From NCBI GenBank assembly GCA_017410325.1, contig JAFQRA010000023.1:1-64000 (forward strand): a stretch of DNA of 64,000 nucleotides, read 5' to 3'. Made by a program: the position numbers and the translations under genes. Shown one piece after another: positions 25,292 to 33,782 of this stretch; the first letter of the stretch is position 1, and every line of letters begins with the position of its first letter. The notes below the pieces were generated by a model. It was given only the letters and a program-made list of their open reading frames with translations. It was not told the origin of the DNA and ran no database searches. Source of the DNA: Clostridia bacterium. Its GTDB lineage: Bacteria > Bacillota > Clostridia > Oscillospirales > Acutalibacteraceae.

Positions 25292-25558
25292 ATGCTTAAA
25301 GGTACTAACAGACAGGTAATCGAAATTACGCAGACCGACTGCGAGTATTTTGAAAAGGTAATGTTTTTCGTTAAGCCTGAATGCGTAAACGTGAGTGACG
25401 GTAAGCTGAGGGAAAGAGCAAACCTGATTGCAGGTACGGATAACAGACCGCCTGCAACAAAGCTGCGAAGAAGCCGTATGGTTCTGGCTGCACAGCTTGC
25501 CGCCGCAGCAGGTGCAGGCGCAGGAGTAACGGCTGTGATAGCCGCAATACTGATGTAG
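25292..25558 (+). CDS. Small hypothetical membrane-anchored protein, 88 aa
   Basis: I do not recognise this protein. The first 60 residues are soluble with one Cys pair (C17, C31 approx.), followed by a basic patch KLRRSRM and an Ala/Gly-rich hydrophobic tail (about residues 65-88) that should act as a C-terminal membrane anchor. The ribosome site AGGAAAGG is strong. It is the first of three tightly packed small genes (25292-26045). Confidence 0.7.
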   Translation: MLKGTNRQVIEITQTDCEYFEKVMFFVKPECVNVSDGKLRERANLIAGTDNRPPATKLRRSRMVLAAQLAAAAGAGAGVTAVIAAILM

Positions 25559-25593
25559 CAGGCTGTCATACGGGCCGAAAGGGGAAAGGCACA

Positions 25594-25776
25594 ATGCTTT
25601 TTAACAAAAACGACTCACGGCAGAAATTCAGCAAAAACAAGCATATCGTTGAGCGTATGGTCAATCTCTGGGAAACGGCAGATGAGTCAAGTCCGATTGA
25701 CGTACTGGGCAGTTATACGGGTGTGCCGTATGATGCGGATGACCTTGTGCCCGAACAGGATGCGGACGATTTATAA
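25594..25776 (+). CDS. Small acidic hypothetical protein, 60 aa
   Basis: This is a 60-aa soluble protein, basic in the first third (NDSRQKFSKNKH) and strongly acidic at the end (PEQDADDL). No known domain. It has an excellent ribosome site (AAAGGGGAAAGG) and lies 35 nt after the 88-aa gene and 20 nt before the lipoprotein gene, so it belongs to the same operon. Similar short proteins with a D/E-rich tail occur in Clostridia; function unknown. Confidence 0.65.
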   Translation: MLFNKNDSRQKFSKNKHIVERMVNLWETADESSPIDVLGSYTGVPYDADDLVPEQDADDL

Positions 25777-25796
25777 GGTAAGGGAGGGATAGGACA

Positions 25797-26045
25797 ATGA
25801 GATTAAAAACAGCAGCAATAGCAGGACTTATTGCGGTTATGGCAACGGTTATGGCGGCTTGCGGCAGTGCCGAGGACGGCAAGGTGACAACCACAACTGC
25901 CGGCGGCACTTCAACAACCGCGCCGTCAACCGGCACGAGAACAACGCAGTCTGACACCTCCCGAACGGGAGAGGGCCTCAGCGAGAAGGTAAGCGAAGGC
26001 ATTACGGAGCTTGAAAGCGGAATGTCAAGAATGTTCGGCAGATAA
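25797..26045 (+). CDS. Small Thr-rich lipoprotein, 82 aa
   Basis: The N-terminal signal peptide ends in a lipobox VMAAC (Cys about residue 22), so the mature protein is a lipoprotein of about 60 residues on the outer face. It has a Thr/Ser-rich linker (residues 30-57) and a short amphipathic helix at the end (LSEKVSEGITELESGM). It is the third gene of the small operon, closed by a terminator at 26049. The Thr-rich linker style is shared with three larger exported proteins further on in this window. Confidence 0.75.
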   Translation: MRLKTAAIAGLIAVMATVMAACGSAEDGKVTTTTAGGTSTTAPSTGTRTTQSDTSRTGEGLSEKVSEGITELESGMSRMFGR

Positions 26046-26048
26046 AGA

Positions 26049-26090
26049 AATGCACTGATGCTCGTTCGGAACATCAGTGCATTAATTCTT
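26049..26090. terminator. Bidirectional terminator
   Basis: AATGCACTGATG / CATCAGTGCATT, a 12-bp perfect stem, is followed by TAATTCTTTT on the plus strand and TTCTTT on the minus strand. It separates the convergent lipoprotein and Thr-rich protein genes. Confidence 0.85.
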
Positions 26091-26096
26091 TTGATA

Positions 26097-27368
26097 TTAA
26101 CCTACTACTACGGGTTCTGTAACTACAGGCTGTGTTGTTGTGGGAGCCTGAGTTGTGGGCTCTGTTGTAGCGGGAGCCTTTGTAGTTGTAGTGGTATCGT
26201 CAGCCTTTGTTGTGGTTGTTGCAGGCTTTGTGGGGTTCTTGCGGTCATCGTCAAGGTTACGCCATACAAGGTCAACAGTTGCACCGCTGCGCTTGAAGGT
26301 TTCGGGTCTGTTCTTGGAAATGCTGCTTGCTTCTTTGAACTGGTTGCCGTCTACGTCCTTGATGTTCTTGAGTGCATTACAGAAGAGGATACATTCTTCT
26401 TCTGTCTTGAAGGTGAGCTTTGCAACCATTGTAAGCTCGCTGCGGTCGTCAAACTTGACGAGCTTACCGGGAACGAAAGCGGTAATCCACCAGTGTGACT
26501 TATAGGGGCGTGTGAAGAGCTCGCCGTAACCGTCTCTGTAGAGGGTCATCTGCATCATAATTTCCATGTCATCTTCAGCACAGTTGTAGTGTGCCGTGGA
26601 CTTGGTGGGCTCTTTGTAGTAAAGACCGATTTCGGAACCTACGAAGAGCATACCGTACTGACCCTTCCAGAGCTGTACCATCCAGTCGTAATCGCCGTAG
26701 CTGTAACGAACGTGGATTGTGTCAAGGAACATAAAGGTGAATACGGCACCGATATCGTAAAGGCGGTTGAAGCCGAAGTTTCTCTGCCAGGGATCGTCGT
26801 CCGTGTAGAAGTAGTTGCCGGTTGCATCATAGGAATAGCTGAGTGCAATGGTACCGTCGGGCTTGACGATATTTGCGTTGCCGTTCTTATCGATTTCAAC
26901 AGTGTTGCTGCTTCCGTCGCTGACCTTGTCGCCGGAGGAGATGCCGCCGCTGGAGGGTTTGGTAGCGGAGGGCTTATTTGTTGAGCCGGGCTTCTTGGTG
27001 GTGGAAGGCTTCTTGGTGGTGGAAGCGGGCTTGGTAGCCTGTGTAACCTTGTTGCCTTCGCCGTCGGTAACAGCTTCGCCGTTTACGTCTGTTTCAACAA
27101 CAGCTTCAAAAATGTTGCCGTCTTCGTCTGTAACAAGCTCGATAAGCTCGCCTTTTTCGTTGGTGAGGGGCTCATCGTCGATTGAAGAGGGCTCAACGAT
27201 TGTGTAACCGTCCTGGTTGAAATCCTCTTCGGTTTGCTGATAGTAACCGTCTGTTGTGGAGTTTGCCTGGTTGTCGTTGTGCTTCTTGAGAGCGATAACG
27301 CCTACCGTAGCAAGACCTGCAAGAACAATGGCACCTGCAACGATGTAGATGATAATATTCTTCTTCAT
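26097..27368 (-). CDS. Membrane-anchored Thr-rich secreted protein
   Basis: This 423-aa protein starts with a signal anchor (about residues 4-27). An acidic repeat-like section (TDEDGNIFEAVVETDVNGEAVTDGEGN) follows, then a Thr/Lys/Ser/Pro linker (residues about 115-145), a roughly 220-aa extracellular domain of unknown type rich in aromatic residues, and a final Thr/Pro tail. I chose ATG 27368, with AAGGAG 8 nt before it, behind a good promoter. The domain is unrecognised; neighbouring surface proteins of the same style suggest a cell-envelope role. Confidence 0.7.
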   Translation of the reverse strand: MKKNIIIYIVAGAIVLAGLATVGVIALKKHNDNQANSTTDGYYQQTEEDFNQDGYTIVEPSSIDDEPLTNEKGELIELVTDEDGNIFEAVVETDVNGEAVTDGEGNKVTQATKPASTTKKPSTTKKPGSTNKPSATKPSSGGISSGDKVSDGSSNTVEIDKNGNANIVKPDGTIALSYSYDATGNYFYTDDDPWQRNFGFNRLYDIGAVFTFMFLDTIHVRYSYGDYDWMVQLWKGQYGMLFVGSEIGLYYKEPTKSTAHYNCAEDDMEIMMQMTLYRDGYGELFTRPYKSHWWITAFVPGKLVKFDDRSELTMVAKLTFKTEEECILFCNALKNIKDVDGNQFKEASSISKNRPETFKRSGATVDLVWRNLDDDRKNPTKPATTTTKADDTTTTTKAPATTEPTTQAPTTTQPVVTEPVVVG

Positions 27369-27418
27369 TGTGCGTCTCCTTAATATATAATATTTAAAAG
27401 TCTTACAAGAATATATAC

Positions 27419-27447
27419 AGTATATCAAATGTTCATAATTTAGTCAA
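27419..27447 (-). promoter_or_regulatory. Promoter of Thr-rich protein gene
   Basis: Minus strand TTGACT (27442-27447), 17-nt spacer, TATACT (27419-27424), about 50 nt before the start codon. Confidence 0.7.
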
Positions 27448-27568
27448 ATATTTTTTAGCATTTTTTAAAAAACATCAAATAACAGTATATATACTTCGTG
27501 CTGATTGTTTAAAATAGACAAAAAAACGACCTGTTTTTTAAAAAGCTCATTAAAAATTTTTTCATAAA

Positions 27569-28063
27569 TCACGGGTGTCTGATTTCAAGCTCCGTTTTTA
27601 TTACGCCGTTAGTACCGAGTTCTTTAAGGTAAGGCGAGAAATAGAGCCCGGGTGCTCTGCCCGAGGGAAAGAGCTCAAGCAAAGGTACCATAACGAAGGC
27701 ACGCTCCTTGATTCTGGGGTGGGGCAGGGTCAGCTCAAAAGAGTCGGAAAAATAGCTTTCGTAAAGAAGCACGTCGATATCTATTATTCTCGGGCCGTTT
27801 TTCAGTCTGCGTACTCTGCCCATTGCCGCTTCTATGCCCAGGCACGCACCGAGCACGGCATTGGGAGAAAGATTTGTTTCCACAGTAATCACGGCGTTGT
27901 AAAAATCGTCCTGCTCGGCAAAGCCGACGGGCTTTGTTATGTAAACGCCGGATATTCTGTCAACGGCGGTGTCGGGCAGCAGTGAAATTGCGTGAACTGC
28001 CTCGTTTAAGTTTTTGAGCTTGTCACCCATATTCGTGCCAAGCCCCAGTACTACTGTGCTCAT
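27569..28063 (-). CDS. folK: HPPK, 6-hydroxymethyl-dihydropterin pyrophosphokinase
   Basis: The 164-aa protein is full length for FolK. It has LGLGTNMGDKLKNL at the N-terminus, the central FYNAVITVET strand, and the nucleotide/Mg2+ region RRLKNGPRIIDIDVLLY (Asp pair) followed by LPHPRIKERAFVMVPL. It transfers pyrophosphate from ATP to hydroxymethyl-dihydropterin, the substrate for FolP. It overlaps folB by 4 nt and is the last gene of the fol set. No clear terminator follows. Confidence 0.95.
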   Translation of the reverse strand: MSTVVLGLGTNMGDKLKNLNEAVHAISLLPDTAVDRISGVYITKPVGFAEQDDFYNAVITVETNLSPNAVLGACLGIEAAMGRVRRLKNGPRIIDIDVLLYESYFSDSFELTLPHPRIKERAFVMVPLLELFPSGRAPGLYFSPYLKELGTNGVIKTELEIRHP

Positions 28064-28428
28064 TTTCTTACCCTCTCTATTTCAATTGCAACATATCCGA
28101 AGTCCGCCTTCATAGGGGCTTCGGGCTTTTTCAGCGTTACCGTAAGCGTTTCAATCTGACTGAACTCTTTAAACAGAGCATCTGCAACGCGCTGTGCGGC
28201 GTGTTCAAGCAGCTTGCAGTTTTTTTGAGTCATTGTTTTTTTTACCGTCTTTATAATTGCCGCATAACTTACGGTTTCTTCGATATTATCGGTGAGGCAG
28301 GCGGCATCAATATTGACACCTGCCGTTATGTCGAGCTCAAAATTCTGCCCGAAATCGGTTTCTTCGGGGTTGACACCGTGGTAGGCGAAAACCCGAAGAC
28401 CTTTAACAATTATTTTGTCCAAGAGCAT
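28060..28428 (-). CDS. folB: Dihydroneopterin aldolase
   Basis: The 122-aa length and sequence fit FolB: KGLRVFAYHGVNPEETDFGQNFELDI with the pterin-site residues, SYAAIIKTV, LLEHAAQRVADALF and the C-terminal VTLKKPEAPMKADFGYVAIEI. It forms the aldolase octamer that yields hydroxymethyl-dihydropterin. The gene overlaps the folP end by 26 nt and folK by 4 nt. The ribosome site AAAGGAG lies inside folP. Confidence 0.95.
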   Translation of the reverse strand: MLLDKIIVKGLRVFAYHGVNPEETDFGQNFELDITAGVNIDAACLTDNIEETVSYAAIIKTVKKTMTQKNCKLLEHAAQRVADALFKEFSQIETLTVTLKKPEAPMKADFGYVAIEIERVRK

Positions 28429-29215
28429 GTTCTCCTTTTAAAGCTGAAAGCATTTTAACCTGTGCCGCCGCCTGCTCAACATCGTGCACGCGGATTATTC
28501 CTGCACCGCCGAGAATACACACGGTATTCAGCGCAATTGTGCCCGTGAGTGCGTCACCGCAAAGGCGTGTTACTCTTTTTCGCGAGAGTGCCCCCATTGT
28601 AACACAGCCGTGTTTTTGAAATTCGGCAAAGCGTGAAACGATTTCAAGGTCATCCTCCCTGCTTTTTCCGAAGCCAATGCCTGGGTCAAGACACAGGCTC
28701 TCTTTGGAAAGGCCTGCCGCCTCAGCCGTTGCGATTGCTTTTTCAAAAAACAGGTTTATGTCGTTTATAACACCGCTTTCGTATTTGCCTTCCTGTGAGG
28801 AATTGAGCTTGCCCGTGTGCATTACGACCCAGCCTGCGTTATGCTTTGCAGCAAGCCGAGCCATTTCGGGGTCAGCTCTGCCGCTGACGTCGTTGATGAT
28901 ATCGGCACCGCTTTCAAGGGCTTGTCCTGCCACCTGCGGATAAAAGGTATCAACACTTATTGGTACATTTACGGCCTTGCGTATTTCTTTAAGCGGTGTA
29001 ATCAGCCTTGCAAGCTCTTCCCGGGCAGTGATTTCCTTGCTGCCCGGTGCGGTGGACTGTGCACCGAGGTCGAGAATATCCGCGCCGTTTGCAACGGCCT
29101 TCAATGCGGCTTCAACAGCCCTGTCGGCTGTAACTCTGCTGTTTTCATAGAATGAATCGGGCGTAAGGTTGATAACCGCCATTACAAGTGCCCGTTTTTT
29201 GGCTTCAAAAATCAT
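28403..29215 (-). CDS. folP: Dihydropteroate synthase
   Basis: This 270-aa TIM barrel has the two signature blocks VINLTPDSFYENS (residues about 14-26) and NGADILDLGAQSTAPGS (about 43-59), plus DIINDVSGR, DPGIGFGKS and the C-terminal IIRVHDV. It joins p-aminobenzoate to the pterin pyrophosphate and is the sulfonamide target. The start has AGAGGA 6 nt before the ATG. It sits between folE and folB. Confidence 0.95.
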   Translation of the reverse strand: MIFEAKKRALVMAVINLTPDSFYENSRVTADRAVEAALKAVANGADILDLGAQSTAPGSKEITAREELARLITPLKEIRKAVNVPISVDTFYPQVAGQALESGADIINDVSGRADPEMARLAAKHNAGWVVMHTGKLNSSQEGKYESGVINDINLFFEKAIATAEAAGLSKESLCLDPGIGFGKSREDDLEIVSRFAEFQKHGCVTMGALSRKRVTRLCGDALTGTIALNTVCILGGAGIIRVHDVEQAAAQVKMLSALKGEHALGQNNC

Positions 29216-29224
29216 AGCATCCTC

Positions 29225-29782
29225 TTACTTGGAAAGCAGGGACATAGCCTCTGCCCTTGTCCTTGCATCGCTTCGCATAATTCCTCTCATAGCGGAGGTG
29301 CGTGTCTGACTGCCCGAAGCACGTGCGCCTCTCATTGTCATACAAAGGTGCTCAGCCTCAACAACAACGGCAACGCCCTGCGGCTTGAGGTTATCGTACA
29401 GGAAATCCGCAACCTGCGAGGTAAGCCTTTCCTGAAGCTGGGGGCGGCGGGCAAAGCAGTTGACAATTCTTGCCAGCTTTGACAGACCTATAACCCTGCC
29501 TTCACCGGGGATATAGGCAATGTGTGCCTTGCCGATAAAGGGTATCAGATGGTGCTCGCACATTGAATAAAGCGGAATGTCACGGACAACGACCATTTCA
29601 TCGTTATCCTCCTCCGTAAATATTTTAAGGTGCTTTTCGGGGTCTTCTTCAAGGCCCGAAAAAATCTCCTCATACATTCTTGCCACTCTGTCGGGCGTTT
29701 CAATAAGCCCCTCTCTGTCGGGGTCTTCACCTATGGCTATGAGAATTTCTCTGATTGCCGCTTCTATGCGTGGCTTATCCAT
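29225..29782 (-). CDS. folE: GTP cyclohydrolase I
   Basis: The 185-aa protein matches Fol[40 protein letters not shown] (zinc Cys and His), [24 protein letters not shown] and the C-terminal zinc Cys in EHLCMTMRG. It makes dihydroneopterin triphosphate from GTP. I use ATG 29782 because it has AAGGA 9 nt upstream and lies just past the stop of the previous gene (29787). First of folE-P-B-K. Confidence 0.95.
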   Translation of the reverse strand: MDKPRIEAAIREILIAIGEDPDREGLIETPDRVARMYEEIFSGLEEDPEKHLKIFTEEDNDEMVVVRDIPLYSMCEHHLIPFIGKAHIAYIPGEGRVIGLSKLARIVNCFARRPQLQERLTSQVADFLYDNLKPQGVAVVVEAEHLCMTMRGARASGSQTRTSAMRGIMRSDARTRAEAMSLLSK

Positions 29783-29786
29783 AAAA

Positions 29787-30920
29787 TCAGTCCTTATATT
29801 CAAAATATACTGTGATAAGGTTTGCGTTGGCATCAAGGCTGTAGCGTACCGAGGTTGTTACAAGCCTGCCGTCTTTTTTCAGGTTTGCCGTTTCAAGCGA
29901 GCGGTAAATTTCTTCCCCCTTGAAAAGCTTTTGTGAAGCAGTTTCAAAAACCGAGGCATCGGCAAACATAAATTCTGCCTCGCCGTTTTCGCTGTTTGCA
30001 ATAAGCTCAGCTATATTTAATATAGTATCTTTATTATATACATTATAATAAGCATTGTTGTGTGCGTAGTAATAATGCTCGGTGTCCGTGCAGGGGTATG
30101 TAAAAGCGTATTCGCTGTGTGTACGGTTAAGCATCGCCGTATTCATATTGAAAAATATGTGGCGGCAAAACTGAGTGCCGTCATCGCTTACGGGGTCATC
30201 CCAGGTTATGTCGGTAAAATACCAGCTTCCGTCAAGGTTAACGGCATTCCACATATGCTTTACGGCATTGCCGTCGTAATCCGTTGCCGTGCCGTGAATG
30301 AGCACGCTTTCAATGCCTGCCTTTTCGAGCAAGAGCTTGAACGCACGGGCATAGCCTGAGCACTTGGCCTTTTTCTCAACGAAAACACCTTCAACCGTGC
30401 TTTCGCTGAGAATATCTTCATCGCTGTAAACACAGGAATTTATTATGGCATCGTGTATGAAAAGCTCTTTGTCGTAATCTGTGCCGTCGGGTAAGCCTGC
30501 AAGCATACCGTCTGCCGCTTTATCGACTTTCTCTTTTATCTGCTCATATTTTTCAATGCCCATAAGGTAGTCGGGCACAAAGTAGTTGCGCTTGCCGGCT
30601 GTCATAAGCGAGCCGCTGTCAAACATAAACAGATACGGGTCATCGCAAAGCAAAGCGTCAAGCACGTCTGAAAGTGAGCCCGATTCGGTTGCGGGAATTT
30701 CAATCTGTGCGGGGAATGTGTAAATGCCTTCGCGTATTGCCGTATAGGCCTTTTTCTGCGTTGAGTCAAGCTCAAGGTAGTAGTAATCGGTGTAAGCGCC
30801 TTCCTCAAATTCCGGCAGCTTTGTAAAATCCAACAGCCCCGTGCCGAAAAGCACACGGGAAAAAAGCACTACAGCGGCGGTTGCCGCAAGGCAGATAAGA
30901 ACCTTACTCAGCCTTTTCAT
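29787..30920 (-). CDS. Transglutaminase-like exported protein
   Basis: This 377-aa protein has an N-terminal signal anchor (about residues 6-24). The transglutaminase-like core has the full triad: C187 in [13 protein letters not shown]222 in KHMWNAV and D237 in [10 protein letters not shown]. Such proteins are extracytoplasmic and often act as peptidases or cross-linkers on the cell wall. It overlaps the LCP-like gene by 4 nt and is followed by folE, 4 nt later. The roughly 130-residue C-terminal domain is unrecognised. Confidence 0.8.
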   Translation of the reverse strand: MKRLSKVLICLAATAAVVLFSRVLFGTGLLDFTKLPEFEEGAYTDYYYLELDSTQKKAYTAIREGIYTFPAQIEIPATESGSLSDVLDALLCDDPYLFMFDSGSLMTAGKRNYFVPDYLMGIEKYEQIKEKVDKAADGMLAGLPDGTDYDKELFIHDAIINSCVYSDEDILSESTVEGVFVEKKAKCSGYARAFKLLLEKAGIESVLIHGTATDYDGNAVKHMWNAVNLDGSWYFTDITWDDPVSDDGTQFCRHIFFNMNTAMLNRTHSEYAFTYPCTDTEHYYYAHNNAYYNVYNKDTILNIAELIANSENGEAEFMFADASVFETASQKLFKGEEIYRSLETANLKKDGRLVTTSVRYSLDANANLITVYFEYKD

Positions 30921-31759
30921 TTCACGTTTACCTTTACTGCCTCTCCGCTGTAAAGCAGGGCGTCAATTCCCGTTTTGACACCGGCAAAGTCAACTACCGA
31001 TATGTCACTTTTTACAAGGTTGATAACCCTCGTGTAGTGGCTGTCGGCCTTTTTGAAGTTGGCGGGTGTGATTTCCTGCTCGATAATATCTGCAATAATC
31101 CCGGCCTGCTTGTTCGGTTCATTCTCGTAGTAACGCAGATATTTGAGCAAGGTATCTCCGGTCATTGACTGCTTGCCTGCGCCGATAATTGCGGTCAGCT
31201 TGTCGGAGCGCACGTCAATAGCCTCTTCAACCGTTGTTTCAAAGCCGCCGAAGCTGTTGATGAGCGATTTGAAGGAGCTGTCGGTGCTGCGCATAAATTT
31301 GTCGATTTTAATTGAGTCTGCCGCTTCAAGTGCCGAGACAAGCTGCTTTTCACCGCCGAAATCAAGCTGTGCCGAAAGACTCCCATTACAGCCGCCGTAG
31401 TTTAATACTTTGGAGGAGTCAAGCGGTGTGACGCTTAATTCAAGTGCTTCCATATCCGCGTGCAGTATGGCCGCAAAGCGCACCTCGTTGCTTGAATCTG
31501 CCGTGCAAAGCAGCAGACAGCGGTAGCTGCCGCTCACCTGAGGCTCGGGCTTGAGAGTGGTTTCTTCAACGGTGGTTTCCTCTGCCGGGCTGCCTATAGC
31601 GGATAAATCGAAGTTATAGTAGCGAAGCAGGAGCAAAAATGAGATACCTCCGAGCAACACGAAAAAGCAGGAAAACGCCGCAGCAAAGCGTTTAACACGC
31701 ATTGAGCGGACGTTCTTCCGAGTGTCAAAGCGGAGCGGTTTGTTGTTACCTTTTTTCAA
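30917..31759 (-). CDS. Divergent LytR-CpsA-Psr-like membrane protein
   Basis: The 280-aa protein has a basic cytoplasmic N-terminus, one membrane helix (about residues 24-46), a Thr/Glu linker and an extracellular domain with an LCP outline: a GSYRCLLLCT strand, FGGEKQLVSALEAADSIKIDKFMRSTDSSFKSLINSFGGF, and RSDKLTAIIGAGKQSMTGDTLLKYLRY. The usual catalytic IPRDT strand is replaced by VTPLDSSKV, so the phosphate-binding Arg seems to be missing, which argues against normal wall-polymer ligase activity. It overlaps the transglutaminase-like gene by 4 nt. Confidence 0.6.
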   Translation of the reverse strand: MKKGNNKPLRFDTRKNVRSMRVKRFAAAFSCFFVLLGGISFLLLLRYYNFDLSAIGSPAEETTVEETTLKPEPQVSGSYRCLLLCTADSSNEVRFAAILHADMEALELSVTPLDSSKVLNYGGCNGSLSAQLDFGGEKQLVSALEAADSIKIDKFMRSTDSSFKSLINSFGGFETTVEEAIDVRSDKLTAIIGAGKQSMTGDTLLKYLRYYENEPNKQAGIIADIIEQEITPANFKKADSHYTRVINLVKSDISVVDFAGVKTGIDALLYSGEAVKVNVK

Positions 31760-31774
31760 TGCTTTGCCCTCACA

Positions 31775-32008
31775 TTATTTTTTTGAAACCTTGGGTATGA
31801 TTGCACAAGCGGCAATGAGAAGCACTGCAACTACGCCAACGACAATAGGCACAACGGGCGGACCGTCCGTGCCTGTGTCGGGTGTGGCAGATGCGGCAAG
31901 TACAGCCGCATCCGCCGCAAAAACGCTTGTGAATGCCGTGGCAAGCACACCGCCTGCGATAATAACCGCAAGGATGATAGCCACAATTCTTACAAATTTC
32001 TGATTCAT
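31775..32008 (-). CDS. Small two-helix exported protein, 77 aa
   Basis: I do not recognise it. It has an N-terminal signal-like helix (about residues 8-32, with VFAADA as a possible signal peptidase site) and a second helix (about 52-70) followed by a basic end (IPKVSKK), with a Pro/Gly/Thr turn between. This is the outline of a small exported protein with a C-terminal anchor; no LPxTG motif precedes the helix. It has a strong GGAGGA ribosome site and lies between pgcA (31 nt) and the LCP-like gene (15 nt). Confidence 0.65.
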   Translation of the reverse strand: MNQKFVRIVAIILAVIIAGGVLATAFTSVFAADAAVLAASATPDTGTDGPPVVPIVVGVVAVLLIAACAIIPKVSKK

Positions 32009-32039
32009 TTTTCACTTTCCTCCGAGTGGATACGGGAAT

Positions 32040-33755
32040 TTAACTGAGAGCCTTCTTCATATCGCCGCCGATTTTTTCGGAAAGGGCGGTTGCCTTTTCT
32101 CTGTCAGCGGCACAGGCTGTGACATAAATCTTGATTTTCGGCTCGGTGCCTGAGGGACGGATGATAGCACTGCTGCCGCCGGGGAGCTTATACTGAAGCA
32201 CGTTTGACTTGGGCAGGGTGATTGCGCTCTCTTCGCCCGTGGCAACCTTGCGTGAAACGCTTGTAAGGTAGTCGGAAACCTCCGTTACCTCAAGACCGCC
32301 GATGTTTTCGGGCGGATTGTTGCGCAGAGAATCCATAATGTTCTTCATCTTCTCCATACCGCTTGCGCCCTCAAAGCCGATGTTGATGAGAGTGTTTATA
32401 TACATACCGTGCTCGGCGTAAAGGTCTTCCATAACCTCAACGAGATTTTTGCCAAGGCTCTTGTAATAAGCCGCCATTTCAACAATCATTGTTGAAGCAA
32501 CAACGCCGTCCTTATCTCTGGCGTGTGTGCCGCTCAGGTAGCCGTAGCTTTCTTCCATACCAACTACGTAGCGCTCTGCTTCGCCTGCCTCGTCAAGCTC
32601 GGTGACGATTTCGCCGATATACTTGAAGCCCGTGAGCGTGTTGCGTACCTGAGCGCCGTACTTATCGGCAACCGCCTGAATAAGGTCGGTTGTAACGAAG
32701 GATTTGATTACAATGGGCTTTTCGGGGAGCGTACCGAGAGCCTTTCTGCGAGAAAGGAGATACTCGGCAAGCATAACGCCGACTTCGTTACCCGTCATAA
32801 GCTTGTATTCGCCGTTGTGGCGTACTGCAATGCCTACGCGGTCACAGTCGGGGTCGGTTGCAAGAATAAGGTCGGCAGGGAATTCCTCCGTCATCTTGAT
32901 TGCAAGCTCAAATACCTGCTGAATTTCGGGGTTCGGGAAAGGACAGGTCGGGAAATTGCCGTTGGGAAGCTCCTGCTCCTTTACAATTCTGACATCCTTA
33001 AGGCCGAGCCTTGCAAGCATTGTTCTTACGGGGATGTTGCCCGTGCCGTTAAGGGGAGTGTAAATAATTTTAAGGCCGCTTTTTTCGCAGATATCCTTGT
33101 CGAGGCGCTGTAGGTCGCAGGCATCGTAGAATTCGTTGAAAACCTCTTCGCCGATGAATTCGATCATACCGCTTTCAACAGCCTCGTCAAAGCTCATTCG
33201 CTTTACGTCTGCAAAGATATCCGTGCGGTTGATGTAGCCGAGAGTTCTTTCTGCCGCCTCGTCCGTCATCTGGTAGCCGCGTGCATCGTAGCACTTGTAG
33301 CCGTTGTACTTGGAGGGGTTGTGGCTTGCCGTGAGAACGATACCCGAGCTGCAACCGAATCTGCGTACGGCAAAGGAAACCATAGGTGTAGGCACGAGTG
33401 TCGGATAGAAATAAACCTTAATTCCGTTTGCGGCAAGAACGCCTGCTGCCTCACGGGCAAAAACATCGGACTTTATTCTGGAGTCGTGTCCGATGGCAAC
33501 GCTGGGGCTTTCAAAAGCCTCGTTGAGGTAGTTGGCAAGGCCCTGCGTGGCCTGACCTACCGTGTAAATATTCATTCTGTTCGTGCCTGCGCCGATAACG
33601 CCGCGCAGACCGCCCGTGCCGAATTCAAGGCAGCGGTAAAATCTGTCGAGAATTTCCTCTTCGTTGCCTGCAATGCCGTTGAGCTCTTCGACAAGGTCAG
33701 CGTCGAGAGTGGCTTCCTTGAGCCAGAGTTCATAAAGTTTGTTGATGTCGTTCAT
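32040..33755 (-). CDS. pgcA: Phosphoglucomutase/phosphomannomutase (PgcA type)
   Basis: This 571-aa enzyme of the alpha-D-phosphohexomutase superfamily has the phosphoserine loop IVLTASHNPSKYNGYK, metal loop LATDPDCDRVG, sugar loop GMEESYGYLSGTHARDKDG and phosphate-binding RPSGTEPKIKIY. The length fits the PgcA class (long N-terminal GTGGLRG segment near residue 46). It interconverts glucose-6-P and glucose-1-P for UDP-glucose and wall-polymer synthesis. It lies in a run of envelope genes. Confidence 0.92.
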   Translation of the reverse strand: MNDINKLYELWLKEATLDADLVEELNGIAGNEEEILDRFYRCLEFGTGGLRGVIGAGTNRMNIYTVGQATQGLANYLNEAFESPSVAIGHDSRIKSDVFAREAAGVLAANGIKVYFYPTLVPTPMVSFAVRRFGCSSGIVLTASHNPSKYNGYKCYDARGYQMTDEAAERTLGYINRTDIFADVKRMSFDEAVESGMIEFIGEEVFNEFYDACDLQRLDKDICEKSGLKIIYTPLNGTGNIPVRTMLARLGLKDVRIVKEQELPNGNFPTCPFPNPEIQQVFELAIKMTEEFPADLILATDPDCDRVGIAVRHNGEYKLMTGNEVGVMLAEYLLSRRKALGTLPEKPIVIKSFVTTDLIQAVADKYGAQVRNTLTGFKYIGEIVTELDEAGEAERYVVGMEESYGYLSGTHARDKDGVVASTMIVEMAAYYKSLGKNLVEVMEDLYAEHGMYINTLINIGFEGASGMEKMKNIMDSLRNNPPENIGGLEVTEVSDYLTSVSRKVATGEESAITLPKSNVLQYKLPGGSSAIIRPSGTEPKIKIYVTACAADREKATALSEKIGGDMKKALS

Positions 33756-33782
33756 TTATATGTGACCTCCCGTGTGGAATAA

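Noticed and set aside
32523-33113. 196-codon plus-strand frame
   Set aside because: Antisense to pgcA, which is clearly coding.
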